Positions 1 to 7,525 of a stretch of DNA of 7,620 nt are shown in pieces. The stretch comes from Rhodospirillaceae bacterium (GTDB taxonomy: Bacteria; Pseudomonadota; Alphaproteobacteria; MPNO01; UBA2964), in contig PBOV01000156.1 of NCBI GenBank assembly GCA_002724505.1, positions 1-7,620 of the forward strand, written 5' to 3'. How positions within the stretch are numbered: the stretch's first letter is position 1; each line of letters starts with the position of its first letter. The notes below the pieces were generated by a model. That model was not told where the DNA came from. It was given only the letters and a program-made list of their open reading frames with translations, and did not search any database. The position numbers and the translations under genes are program-made.

Positions 1-1
1 A

Positions 2-328
2 AAATATGATCGTGATGCCGTGCCACATCATCCACAGCCAATATTTCGCAAACATCCCGAAACGGGGGGAACCGCAGTCTATGTTTGCCCGCTAATGACT
101 GAAGAAATCATCGACATGGACGAAGCTGAAAGTAAAGAAATCCTCAATGAAATTTACGAACTCCAGCGTCAGCCCCAATTCGTATACTCGCACAAATGGG
201 AAGTGGGCGACTTTGTGATGTGGGACAATCGCTGTTTGCTTCATGCTCGAACCGATTTTCCACGCGATCAACGGCGTTTACTGCGACGTGTAACAATCAG
301 CGACGAAGCTGAAGTAATGGCCGCATAG
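2..328 (+). CDS. TauD/TfdA-family Fe(II)/2-oxoglutarate dioxygenase, C-terminal part (5' end outside window)
   Basis: The frame is open to the left edge with no stop (it begins KYDRDAVPHHPQPIFR), so this is the tail of a longer gene, and the GTG at 20 is probably an internal valine. Numbering from that GTG as residue 1, family marks are HPETG (residues 12-16), the aromatic-rich WEVGDFVMWDNR (60-71), His75 in LLHAR as the expected distal iron-binding histidine, and Arg86 and Arg90 in the RRLLRRVTI segment. The His-to-Arg spacings of 11 and 15 match those recalled for TauD, where these arginines bind the 2-oxoglutarate carboxylate and the substrate acid group. Such enzymes oxidatively decarboxylate 2-oxoglutarate while hydroxylating a substrate. 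The substrate (taurine, an aryloxyalkanoate or other) cannot be told from this part. The gene converges on sucD and is not part of the TCA operon. The family is fairly certain; the specificity is unknown. Confidence 0.85.
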   Translation, partial: KYDRDAVPHHPQPIFRKHPETGGTAVYVCPLMTEEIIDMDEAESKEILNEIYELQRQPQFVYSHKWEVGDFVMWDNRCLLHARTDFPRDQRRLLRRVTISDEAEVMAA

Positions 329-435
329 TTATTTATAAAACTTTATAAACGTCGAGATTATACATTCATTAGAAGAGAACCTGCTGTGAGGAGTAAGGAT
401 ATATAATTTTTGTGCTTGAATTTTTTTTATTATAG
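329..435. other. AT-rich spacer between convergent genes, no clear terminator
   Basis: The dioxygenase (+) and sucD (-) run into each other across 107 bases. Two copies of the self-complementary 8-mer TTTATAAA lie at 332-339 and 342-349, ten bases apart, and an eight-T run is at 421-428. I find no GC-rich stem followed by a T run on either strand, so termination here is either factor-dependent or not visible. No open frame of useful length is present. Confidence 0.5.
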
Positions 436-1311
436 CTAAACCGTTATAATCTTTAGCATTGTCGCGCCAAGCGCCGCCGGGGACTCCGCTACTGTTATCC
501 CTGCGCTTTTCATCGCTTCCATCTTATCTTCCGCGCCACCCTTACCGCCTGAAATAATCGCACCGGCATGTCCCATACGCCGCCCCGGGGGAGCGGTAAT
601 GCCCGCAATAAAGCCAACAACAGGTTTTTTAACCTTCGATCGCTTTATTAACTCAGCTGCATCTTCTTCGGCGCTACCACCTATCTCACCAATCATTATA
701 ATACCCTGTGTCTCATCATCGGAAAGAAACAATTCCAAACAATCAATAAAATTTGTACCATTCACGGGGTCACCACCAATACCGATGCAAGTCGTCTGCC
801 CAAGGCCAACTGCGGTAGTCTGTGCAACTGCCTCGTAGGTCAGGGTACCAGAGCGGGAAACTATGCCGATCCTGCCACGCTGATGAATATGGCCTGGCAT
901 GATACCTATCTTACATTCATCCGGCGTTATCACACCTGGGCAGTTAGGGCCGACTAGTCTGGTCTTAGAGCCAGACAATGCACGTTTTACCCGAACCATA
1001 TCAACAACCGGAATGCCCTCAGTGATGCAAATCGCCAATGGTATCTCCGCTTCAATCGCTTCCAAGATTGCATCAGCAGCAAAAGGTGGAGGCACATAAA
1101 TGACGCTGGCATTGGCTCCGGTCTTTTCCATAGCATCGCACACAGTATCGAAAACTGGTAGGTCGAGATGTTGTTCGCCTCCCTTCCCGGGCGTAACTCC
1201 ACCAACCATCTGTGTCCCGTACGCAATTGCCTGCTCGGAATGGAAAGTGCCTTGTGCTCCTGTAAACCCCTGACAGATAACCTTTGTACTGCTATTTACG
1301 AGAACAGCCAT
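436..1311 (-). CDS. sucD: Succinyl-CoA synthetase (succinate-CoA ligase), alpha subunit
   Basis: This is the alpha subunit of the cytosolic enzyme that converts succinyl-CoA plus NDP and phosphate into succinate, CoA and NTP. The 291 residues fit the family length. Visible marks are the CoA-binding segment [15 protein letters not shown] (residues 14-28), GGVTPGKGG (37-45), GPNCPG (121-126), [10 protein letters not shown] (151-160) and the phosphohistidine loop [10 protein letters not shown], with His248 as the phosphorylated residue (His246 in E. coli). The ATG at 1311 is chosen because the resulting N-terminus [18 protein letters not shown] matches the family and GAGGGAGG (1319-1326) sits 7 bases upstream. 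A GTG one codon earlier (1314) is also possible. The ATG overlaps the sucC stop as TGATG, so translation is probably coupled. The gene ends in TAG and is the last of the operon; sucA (2-oxoglutarate dehydrogenase E1), which often follows in alphaproteobacteria, is not next. Confidence 0.97.
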   Translation of the reverse strand: MAVLVNSSTKVICQGFTGAQGTFHSEQAIAYGTQMVGGVTPGKGGEQHLDLPVFDTVCDAMEKTGANASVIYVPPPFAADAILEAIEAEIPLAICITEGIPVVDMVRVKRALSGSKTRLVGPNCPGVITPDECKIGIMPGHIHQRGRIGIVSRSGTLTYEAVAQTTAVGLGQTTCIGIGGDPVNGTNFIDCLELFLSDDETQGIIMIGEIGGSAEEDAAELIKRSKVKKPVVGFIAGITAPPGRRMGHAGAIISGGKGGAEDKMEAMKSAGITVAESPAALGATMLKIITV

Positions 1312-2480
1312 CACGCAACCTCCCTCACTGCTTTCACCGCTTTGTCGGCTGCATCACCAAGATCATCTGCCGCAATTATCGGCAAGCCGGATTGTTCTAA
1401 AATAGTTTTGCCAAGCTCCACATTGGTACCGGCCAGGCGCACGACCAGTGGCACGTTTAGGCTAACCTCACGGGCTGCAGCCACAACACCCTCAGCTATA
1501 ACGTCGCAACGCATAATTCCACCGAAAATATTAACTAAGAGCCCTTCAACATTTGGATCAGAGAGAATTAGTTTAAAGGCCGCTGTCACACGTTCGCGTG
1601 AGGCGCCGCCACCAACATCAAGAAAGTTGGCAGGCTCCCCGCCATAAAGTTTGATGATATCCATGGTAGCCATAGCCAACCCAGCTCCATTGACCATGCA
1701 GCCGATATTGCCGTCAAGCTTGACGTAATTCAGATCAAACTTCGCAGCTTCTAGTTCGGTTGGATCTTCTTCGCTCTCATCGCGTAGGGCTTCAATTTCC
1801 TTATGACGGAATAGTGCGTTGTCGTCAAAATTCATCTTTGCATCAAGTGCGACAAACTCACCTGCGCCGGTCACCACCAACGGATTAATCTCAATAATTG
1901 AAGCATCTAGCTCTTCAAATGCTTTATACAGTAACATTAAAAATTTTACCGCGGACTTAACTTGATCACCCTCAAGGCCAAGGCCGAAGGCAATTTTACG
2001 GGCATGAAACGCATTCATTCCACACGCGGGATCGATTGAGACTTTTAGAATTTTTTCAGGGCTTTGCGCAGCCACCTCCTCAATCTCCATGCCACCTTCG
2101 GTCGAAGCCATAATTGTTACCCGACTTGTTGCACGATCAATCAGCAGCCCGAGATAAAGCTCACGAGCAATATCGCAGCCGTCTTCGACATACACACGTC
2201 CGACTTCTTTACCTTCTGGCCCTGTCTGATGGGTCACTAGAGTCATACCAATCATATCGCTAGCAAGCTGTCTTACTTCATCAACTGATTTGGCAAGCTT
2301 AACCCCGCCACCCTTGCCACGTCCCCCAGCATGGATTTGGGCCTTCACGACCCATACCGGACCACCAAGCTTCTCAGCAACTTTGAGAGCCTCACCAGGA
2401 GTATAAGCAACACCCCCTTTGGGGACGGCTACCCCAAATCCCCGCAAAACTTCTTTTGCCTGATATTCGTGGATATTCAT
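1311..2480 (-). CDS. sucC: Succinyl-CoA synthetase (ADP/GDP-forming), beta subunit
   Basis: This ATP-grasp subunit pairs with SucD; it holds the nucleotide site and contributes to the succinate site. The 389 residues compare with 388 in E. coli. It begins with the family's near-invariant [10 protein letters not shown]. Other marks are the phosphate-binding [19 protein letters not shown] (residues 46-64), the EINPLVV segment with Asn199 and, further on, Asp213 as expected Mg2+ ligands, NGAGLAM (264-270), LDVGGGAS (288-295) and FGGIMRCD (319-326), which contacts the partner subunit's phosphohistidine region. Whether it prefers ADP or GDP cannot be decided by eye. The start lies 23 bases after the mdh stop with only a weak AAGG ribosome site about 10 bases upstream, which suggests dependence on read-through from mdh. 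The stop overlaps the sucD start by one base. Confidence 0.97.
   Translation of the reverse strand: MNIHEYQAKEVLRGFGVAVPKGGVAYTPGEALKVAEKLGGPVWVVKAQIHAGGRGKGGGVKLAKSVDEVRQLASDMIGMTLVTHQTGPEGKEVGRVYVEDGCDIARELYLGLLIDRATSRVTIMASTEGGMEIEEVAAQSPEKILKVSIDPACGMNAFHARKIAFGLGLEGDQVKSAVKFLMLLYKAFEELDASIIEINPLVVTGAGEFVALDAKMNFDDNALFRHKEIEALRDESEEDPTELEAAKFDLNYVKLDGNIGCMVNGAGLAMATMDIIKLYGGEPANFLDVGGGASRERVTAAFKLILSDPNVEGLLVNIFGGIMRCDVIAEGVVAAAREVSLNVPLVVRLAGTNVELGKTILEQSGLPIIAADDLGDAADKAVKAVREVA
1319..1326 (-). promoter_or_regulatory. Ribosome-binding site for sucD inside sucC
   Basis: The minus strand reads GAGGGAGG, 7 bases before the ATG at 1311 and 8 bases before the ATG-adjacent GTG at 1314 minus its own codon. 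It lies within the last codons of sucC. It is the strongest site near the junction and supports efficient re-initiation after the TGATG overlap. Confidence 0.7.
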
Positions 2481-2503
2481 CGATTAATAGCCTTTTTTTA
2501 AAG

Positions 2504-3541
<1,038 letters not shown>

Positions 3542-3719
3542 TTGGTTTTGTTCCGCTTTGTCATCAGTCAACAACCGTCTTTTATAGAGAAATTGGCTGC
3601 AACTGCGCGCGTAACTACCTTTTTTAATCAAAAAGCGCAAGAAAAACGGGAAAAAAGATCGTTTTAATGACCAAAAAATAACACAAGGGAAAACTGAGAA
3701 GCTAAAATAAGGGGGCCAT
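3542..3719 (-). other. AT-rich sdhB-mdh spacer, possible internal control region
   Basis: This is the longest gap inside the gene cluster. Read on the minus strand it has several T tracts (for example around 3650-3660 and 3615-3625) and a 6-base AT hairpin CTTTTT-GATTA-AAAAAG near 3619-3635, but no GC-rich terminator stem. TTGACT occurs about 40 bases before mdh but has no acceptable -10 at 16-18 bases, and TATAAA near 3580 has no -35 at proper distance. I cannot name a promoter here. A separate mdh-sucCD transcript remains possible. Confidence 0.3.
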
Positions 3720-4499
3720 CTAACGACGAGCCAACATGAGCTTTTTGACTTCGGCAATTGCCTTTGCAGGATTTAAATTTTTAGGACAGGTTTTGGTACA
3801 ATTCATGATCGTGTGGCAGCGATAAAGGCGAAAGGGATCCTCGAGATTATCCAAACGTTCACCAGTGTCTTCGTCGCGAGAATCGGCTATCCAACGATAG
3901 GCCTGTAACAACGCTGCAGGGCCCAGATACCGGTCACCATTCCACCAATAACTTGGGCAGCTCGTTGAACAACAGAAACACAAAACACATTCCCATAGCC
4001 CATCGAGCTTAGCCCTCTCCTCTGGACTTTGCAGCCGTTCCTTATCCGGCGGCGGCGGGGTAGTGGTTTTGAGCCAAGGTTCAATCGAAGTATACTGCGC
4101 ATACGCTCTTTTGAGGTCAGGAACTAGATCTTTGATTACCGACATATGCGGCAATGGATAAACCTTCGCATCCCCCTCGATGTCATCTATCGCTTTAATA
4201 CAAGATAACGTATTCGTCCCATCAACATTCATCGCACAGGAACCGCATACTCCCTCCCGGCAGGATCGCCGGAAGGTGAGTGTGGAATCCATTTCATTTT
4301 TAATCTTGATTAACGCGTCAAGTACCATGGGACCACATGTGTCCATATCAACTTCGTAGGTATCTAAACGAGGATTTTCATCATTGTCGGGATCGTAGCG
4401 GTAAACCTGAAATTTTTTAGAATTGGCAGCGCCAGCGGCAGCCTTAAAGGTTTTACCAGTTTTAACTTTTGAATTGGCAGGGAGTGAAAATTCAGCCAT
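3720..4499 (-). CDS. sdhB: Succinate dehydrogenase iron-sulfur subunit
   Basis: This peripheral subunit of complex II passes electrons from the SdhA flavin through three Fe-S centres to quinone. With the ATG at 4499 it has 259 residues, the usual alphaproteobacterial size. The N-terminal ferredoxin domain holds the [2Fe-2S] ligands Cys80, Cys85, Cys88 and Cys100 ([10 protein letters not shown], then C). The C-terminal domain has [12 protein letters not shown], with Cys171, Cys174 and Cys177 for [4Fe-4S] and Cys181 for [3Fe-4S]. The later [11 protein letters not shown] supplies Cys228 and Cys234 to [3Fe-4S] and Cys238 to [4Fe-4S]. Spacings equal those of E. coli SdhB. WW after the cysteine cluster and His229 fit the quinone pocket. 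An in-frame ATG at 4520 would add 7 residues, but its GGAG is only 3 bases away and MAEFSLP is the typical family start, so 4499 is preferred. It lies 67 bases after sdhA. Confidence 0.96.
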   Translation of the reverse strand: MAEFSLPANSKVKTGKTFKAAAGAANSKKFQVYRYDPDNDENPRLDTYEVDMDTCGPMVLDALIKIKNEMDSTLTFRRSCREGVCGSCAMNVDGTNTLSCIKAIDDIEGDAKVYPLPHMSVIKDLVPDLKRAYAQYTSIEPWLKTTTPPPPDKERLQSPEERAKLDGLWECVLCFCCSTSCPSYWWNGDRYLGPAALLQAYRWIADSRDEDTGERLDNLEDPFRLYRCHTIMNCTKTCPKNLNPAKAIAEVKKLMLARR

Positions 4500-4566
4500 G
4501 TGGGATCCCCATTGAACCATAAACTCCGGAGCTGCTATGTAAAGATGGTATCAGCAACATAAGCCC

Positions 4567-6369
4567 TCAATACACCCGCGCTTTTGGCGGTACAGCCTCA
4601 ACATCATCTGTGAGTGTTTCATTATGCACCGGACGGTAAGCAAAGCGGGTAGTGCCATCATTGTTTAGCCATGCAACGGTGTGTTTCATCCATTCATCAT
4701 CATCACGATCAGGATAATCTTCCCGGGCATGGCCACCCCTGCTCTCCGTGCGATTAATAGCACCATGGATGCTAACCATAGCTTGTTGCAGCAGGTTATC
4801 AAATTCAAGAGCTTCAACCAGATCAGAGTTCCAAACCATCCCGCGATCAGAGATTTTCAAATTATCTTTTTGAGCCCATATTTTAGCCATCTTCTCAACA
4901 CCCTCGGCCATGACCTCTTCAGTCCGGAAAACCGCGCAATGCGCTTGCATAGCGCGTTGCATCTCGACCCTCAGCTCCGCCGTCGTTATAGAACCGTTAC
5001 CATGACGCCTTTCATCGAGCCAATCCAACGCCCTTTCACCAGCTTCAGACGATAATTCGGCTTGTTTTGCCCCTGGTTTAAGTATTGCAGCACAACGATC
5101 AGCCGCCGCGCGGCCAAAAACAACAAGATCAAGAAGTGAGTTTGAACCGAGTCGATTTGCACCATGGACTGAAACGCATGCAGCCTCACCCACTGCCATC
5201 AGCCCCGGAACGACAACATCTGGATCATCACCAACGGGTATCAGCGCTTCACCGAGATAGTTTGTGGGCACTCCGCCCATATTATAATGGACCGTTGGCA
5301 GAACAGGGATGGGTTCTCGCCTTACATCGACATTGGCGAAAATACGCGCAGTCTCTGAGATACCAGGCAAGCGCTCATTAATCACCTCTGGCTCTAAATG
5401 TTCAATATGGAGGTGAATATAGTCCTTATTCGGCCCAACTCCGCGGCCCTCATTCATTTCTATTGTCATAGACCGACTTACAACATCCCGAGACGCCAGA
5501 TCTTTAGCATGCGGTGCATAACGTTCCATAAAACGCTCGCCTTCGGAATTGGTAAGGTAACCACCTTCGCCACGCACGCCTTCGGTAATCAGCGCGCCGG
5601 CGCCATAAATACCTGTAGGATGAAATTGAATAAATTCCATATCCTGGAGTGGCAGCCCAGCCCGGAGTACCATTGCGCTGCCATCACCAGTTTGGGTATG
5701 TGCTCCAGTGCAGGAGAAATAACAGCGGCCATATCCGCCGGTTGCAACAATCACTGTTTGTGCCCGGAAACGATGGATTGTGCCATCATCTAGATTCCAA
5801 GCAATAACACCGGCTATTTTACCGTCGACATCATGAATTAAGTCGAGCGCAAAGTATTCAATAAAAAATTCCGCCTGATTACGTAGCGACTGCTGATAAA
5901 GTGTATGTAGAATTGCGTGGCCTGTGCGATCGGCCGCCGCACAAGTTCGGTGAGCCGGCGGTCCCTCACCATATTCTGTCGTCATACCCCCAAAGGGGCG
6001 CTGATAGATCTCACCTTTATCGGTCCGCGAAAAAGGAACTCCGTAATGCTCCAGTTCAATAACGGACGGCATGGCTTCTCGACACATATATTCTATAGCA
6101 TCTTGATCACCTAACCAATCAGCTCCCTTTACAGTGTCATAAAAATGCCAACGCCAGTCATCTTTCCCCATATTACCTAGTGCCGCGGAAATACCACCCT
6201 GAGCGGCAACGGTATGGCTGCGTGTTGGAAACACCTTAGTTATGCACGCTGTTTTTAATCCCTTTTGAGCCAAACCAAAAGTTGCTCTAAGGCCAGCGCC
6301 ACCCGCACCTATTACAACCACGTCGTAGGTATGATCAATTATATCATAAGATTTACAACTATTAGCCAT
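4567..6369 (-). CDS. sdhA: Succinate dehydrogenase flavoprotein subunit
   Basis: This is the catalytic subunit of complex II, oxidising succinate to fumarate on the cytoplasmic face of the membrane. Its 600 residues match the family. The FAD dinucleotide-binding GAGGAG is at residues 21-26, and His52 in [10 protein letters not shown] is the expected covalent flavin attachment site (His45 in E. coli). Substrate-site residues present are His250 in HPTG, Arg294 in SRDVVSR, His361 in HYNMGG and Arg406 in NRLGSNS. The C-terminal domain contains the conserved [16 protein letters not shown] (542-557). No break or missing residue is seen. The ATG at 6369 lies 6 bases after the sdhD stop; the only ribosome site is a weak AGGG about 9 bases upstream, overlapping the end of sdhD, so translation probably follows on from sdhD. 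The N-terminal residues before [13 protein letters not shown] are of normal length. Confidence 0.98.
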   Translation of the reverse strand: MANSCKSYDIIDHTYDVVVIGAGGAGLRATFGLAQKGLKTACITKVFPTRSHTVAAQGGISAALGNMGKDDWRWHFYDTVKGADWLGDQDAIEYMCREAMPSVIELEHYGVPFSRTDKGEIYQRPFGGMTTEYGEGPPAHRTCAAADRTGHAILHTLYQQSLRNQAEFFIEYFALDLIHDVDGKIAGVIAWNLDDGTIHRFRAQTVIVATGGYGRCYFSCTGAHTQTGDGSAMVLRAGLPLQDMEFIQFHPTGIYGAGALITEGVRGEGGYLTNSEGERFMERYAPHAKDLASRDVVSRSMTIEMNEGRGVGPNKDYIHLHIEHLEPEVINERLPGISETARIFANVDVRREPIPVLPTVHYNMGGVPTNYLGEALIPVGDDPDVVVPGLMAVGEAACVSVHGANRLGSNSLLDLVVFGRAAADRCAAILKPGAKQAELSSEAGERALDWLDERRHGNGSITTAELRVEMQRAMQAHCAVFRTEEVMAEGVEKMAKIWAQKDNLKISDRGMVWNSDLVEALEFDNLLQQAMVSIHGAINRTESRGGHAREDYPDRDDDEWMKHTVAWLNNDGTTRFAYRPVHNETLTDDVEAVPPKARVY

Positions 6370-6375
6370 GGAGCA

Positions 6376-6756
6376 TTACCCTGAAAACGCTATTTTGAGA
6401 ACGGCAAAAATAGACGTCGTACTCAAACCAAACGCCAAAAATTTGACGACAATGAGGGAGGCTAACTTCAACCACACTGTATGGACGTAATCTTCGATAA
6501 CAACTTGCAGGCCGAGCTGTGCATGATGAAACACCGCGACGATAAGTGAAAGAAGAAGGACAGAATTTACCGGCTCACTAATCCACTCGCGGACAATTCT
6601 AACTTCTGCTCCAGCGAGAGGAACAATGCTTGCGATAAGCCATATTAGCAGCGGAATTAGAGCAATCGCGGTAAGCCGTTGCGACCACCAATGCCCCACT
6701 CCTTCCTTGGCAGACCCTAAGCCACGGACTTTTCCAAGATCGGTGCGTAAACTCAT
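6376..6756 (-). CDS. sdhD: Succinate dehydrogenase membrane anchor subunit D
   Basis: This small integral-membrane subunit shares the b-type heme and the quinone site with SdhC. The 126 residues start MSLRTDLGKVRGLGSAKEG, typical of alphaproteobacterial SdhD. Three hydrophobic segments lie at about residues 28-50, 64-85 and 96-121. FHHAQLGLQVVIEDYV carries His78, the expected heme ligand (His71 in E. coli), and Asp89-Tyr90, which match the quinone-site Asp82-Tyr83 at the same 11-residue spacing. The ATG at 6756 overlaps the sdhC stop by one base (TAATG). No strong ribosome site precedes it, so coupling to sdhC is likely. A longer in-frame start at 6834 would add 26 residues read from inside sdhC with no family resemblance and was not used. 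Confidence 0.93.
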   Translation of the reverse strand: MSLRTDLGKVRGLGSAKEGVGHWWSQRLTAIALIPLLIWLIASIVPLAGAEVRIVREWISEPVNSVLLLSLIVAVFHHAQLGLQVVIEDYVHTVWLKLASLIVVKFLAFGLSTTSIFAVLKIAFSG

Positions 6757-7193
6757 TACAGCGCGCCCACTGATTGATAGGCATAGGTCCATGTACCAAG
6801 AGTTAATAAAATGGCAGCCCCAATCACCAGCCACCCAGACTGGTATGCTCTACGCAACTCTAGTCCTACGCCCATATCCCAGAATAAATGACGAATGCCA
6901 TTACAGAGATGATAAAATAATGCGAACGACCAACCCAAAAGCGCTAACCGGCCATACCAACTGCCCATGATATTTTGCATAATCGTATAATATTCACCGC
7001 CCAGCGCTATCACTACGAGCCACCAGACGAGGAGACAAGTTCCTGCCGCCAAAGCAACGCCAGTAACCCGGTGCATTATTGAAAGAATCGAGGTCAGCTG
7101 AGGCTTGTAGACTTGGAGATGTGGAGAAAGCGGACGCTCTCGCGTGTCCATTATACTCTTCCAAATAAATCGTTCGATGCGCAATAGGTCCAT
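6756..7193 (-). CDS. sdhC: Succinate dehydrogenase cytochrome b556 subunit
   Basis: This is the first gene of the cluster, an integral-membrane subunit of complex II binding heme b and quinone. From the ATG at 7193 it has 145 residues. Marks are RPLSPHLQVY (20-29), SIMHRVTG (38-45), where Ser38 and Arg42 match the E. coli quinone-site Ser27 and Arg31, and FYHLCNGIRHLFWD (93-106), where His95 matches heme ligand His84. Three hydrophobic segments are at about 36-64, 80-102 and 120-142. The start is uncertain. The ATG at 7193 has an excellent GGAAGGAG 7 bases upstream, but the family normally begins near Met15 (ATG at 7151, MDTRERPLSPH, 131 residues), which has its own GGAAGAG. The extra 14 residues (DLLRIERFIWKSI) have no family parallel that I recall. 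The identity is firm and the start is about even. Confidence 0.93.
   Translation of the reverse strand: MDLLRIERFIWKSIMDTRERPLSPHLQVYKPQLTSILSIMHRVTGVALAAGTCLLVWWLVVIALGGEYYTIMQNIMGSWYGRLALLGWSFALFYHLCNGIRHLFWDMGVGLELRRAYQSGWLVIGAAILLTLGTWTYAYQSVGAL
7156..7162 (-). promoter_or_regulatory. Ribosome-binding site for the internal sdhC start at 7151
   Basis: The minus strand reads GGAAGAG ending 4 bases before the ATG at 7151. It is in the reading frame of the longer form. Together with the family-typical N-terminus it makes the 131-residue product plausible. Confidence 0.45.
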
Positions 7194-7200
7194 ACCCGCG

Positions 7201-7208
7201 CTCCTTCC
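7201..7208 (-). promoter_or_regulatory. Strong ribosome-binding site for the upstream sdhC start at 7193
   Basis: The minus strand reads GGAAGGAG, 7 bases from the ATG at 7193. It is the best Shine-Dalgarno match ahead of sdhC and is the main argument for the 145-residue form. Confidence 0.6.
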
Positions 7209-7211
7209 AAT

Positions 7212-7240
7212 TATTTAGCTCCTCGTTAGACGCTAGTCAA
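7212..7240 (-). promoter_or_regulatory. Candidate housekeeping-type promoter for sdhCDAB
   Basis: On the minus strand TTGACT (7235-7240) is followed after exactly 17 bases by TAAATA (7212-7217). The -35 matches the sigma-70 consensus in five of six bases, and the -10 in only three. The predicted start near 7205 would fall within the GGAAGGAG ribosome site, which would favour the internal sdhC ATG. Judged by motif only. Confidence 0.35.
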
Positions 7241-7266
7241 TTACTACAGCTAATTTCTTAGTAATT
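7239..7266. repeat. Inverted repeat AATTACTA/TAGTAATT next to the candidate sdh promoter
   Basis: Perfect 8-base arms at 7239-7246 and 7259-7266 are separated by 12 bases, so arm centres are 20 bases apart, about two helical turns. The repeat begins on the -35 element and extends upstream, a position suited to a dimeric regulator. The regulator is unknown, and AT-rich chance repeats are possible. Confidence 0.35.
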
Positions 7267-7326
7267 AAGTGCCCGAAACCGTATTCATAAATTACTTCAA
7301 TGGGGTGAACTAAACCGATAAGTCGG

Positions 7327-7391
7327 TGTGGACAGTTTGTGCATATTTTGTGGATAAATTTGTGGAAATGTTGTTTAAAAATTGTGGAAAG
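7327..7391 (-). other. Helically phased array of DnaA-box-like 9-mers; candidate replication origin or DnaA-binding locus
   Basis: On the minus strand five 9-mers with the core TNCACA stand in one orientation: CTTTCCACA (7383-7391), ATTTCCACA (7361-7369), TTATCCACA (7349-7357, perfect consensus), ATATGCACA (7338-7346) and CTGTCCACA (7327-7335). The other four match the consensus at seven of nine bases. Successive starts are 11, 11, 12 and 22 bases apart. A degenerate sixth copy, TTTTAAACA (7372-7380), fills the double gap, so the lattice is about one helical turn throughout. DnaA boxes in clusters with AT-rich flanks mark bacterial oriC. A non-DnaA regulator with tandem sites, or a DnaA-titrating site, are alternatives. 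hemE, parAB, dnaA and gidAB, common origin neighbours, are not in the window. Confidence 0.5.
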
Positions 7392-7477
7392 ACCTAATTT
7401 TAAATCCGGAACTTTTTTCCAAGAAAAATTGACCCGAGCTATTCGAATGAGCTGAGCTCAAGAAGCCGCTCGTGCTC

Positions 7478-7501
7478 TAATATCTAATTTTTAGATTAGA
7501 A
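7478..7501. repeat. AT-rich imperfect inverted repeat
   Basis: The plus strand reads TCTAATATCTAA-TTTT-TAGATTAGA, whose arms pair apart from a two-base bulge. It has almost no G or C and no following T run, so it is a poor terminator. Beside the DnaA-box-like array it could instead be an easily melted element. The function is not shown. Confidence 0.35.
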
Positions 7502-7525
7502 AACTTGGGAATTAGGCGAAGTTTT
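7500..7525 (-). terminator. Weak candidate terminator hairpin at the end of the upstream gene
   Basis: Perfect 7-base arms AAAACTT and AAGTTTT (7500-7506 and 7519-7525) surround a 12-base loop and overlap the stop codon of the upstream gene. On the minus strand the second arm ends in TTTT. The stem is AT-rich and the loop is large, so it would be weak at best. Confidence 0.25.

Larger units (their letters stand above)
7194..7523. other. 330-base non-coding, AT-rich spacer upstream of sdhC
   Basis: No open frame worth calling is seen on either strand. From right to left it holds an AT-rich inverted repeat at the end of the upstream gene (7500-7525), a second one (7478-7501), the short palindromes ATTCGAAT (7441-7448) and TGAGCT-G-AGCTCA (7448-7460), the phased DnaA-box-like array (7327-7391), an 8-base inverted repeat (7239-7266), a candidate promoter (7212-7240) and the sdhC ribosome site (7201-7208). 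This is dense structure for a simple promoter region. Confidence 0.7.

Noticed and set aside
1168..1647. Plus-strand open frame of 159 codons opposite sucC/sucD
   Set aside because: It lies wholly antisense to two well-supported genes, has low-complexity Ser/Thr/Ala/Pro composition and shows no family motif.
3650..3665. T-run region after sdhB as a rho-independent terminator
   Set aside because: T tracts are present on the minus strand but no GC-rich stem precedes them.
3720..4520. Longer sdhB form starting at 4520
   Set aside because: Its GGAG is only 3 bases from the ATG, and the family start MAEFSLP is at 4499. It cannot be fully excluded.
5398..5793. Plus-strand open frame of 131 codons opposite sdhA
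   Set aside because: It is antisense to an intact sdhA with all catalytic residues; the translation has no recognisable domain.
6376..6834. Longer sdhD form starting at 6834
   Set aside because: The extra 26 residues overlap sdhC and do not resemble SdhD; the ATG at 6756 gives the typical N-terminus and a TAATG junction.
7194..7523. tRNA, riboswitch or CRISPR in the spacer
   Set aside because: No cloverleaf, no recognisable aptamer core and no long direct repeats with unique spacers; the only periodic signal is the short 11-base array.
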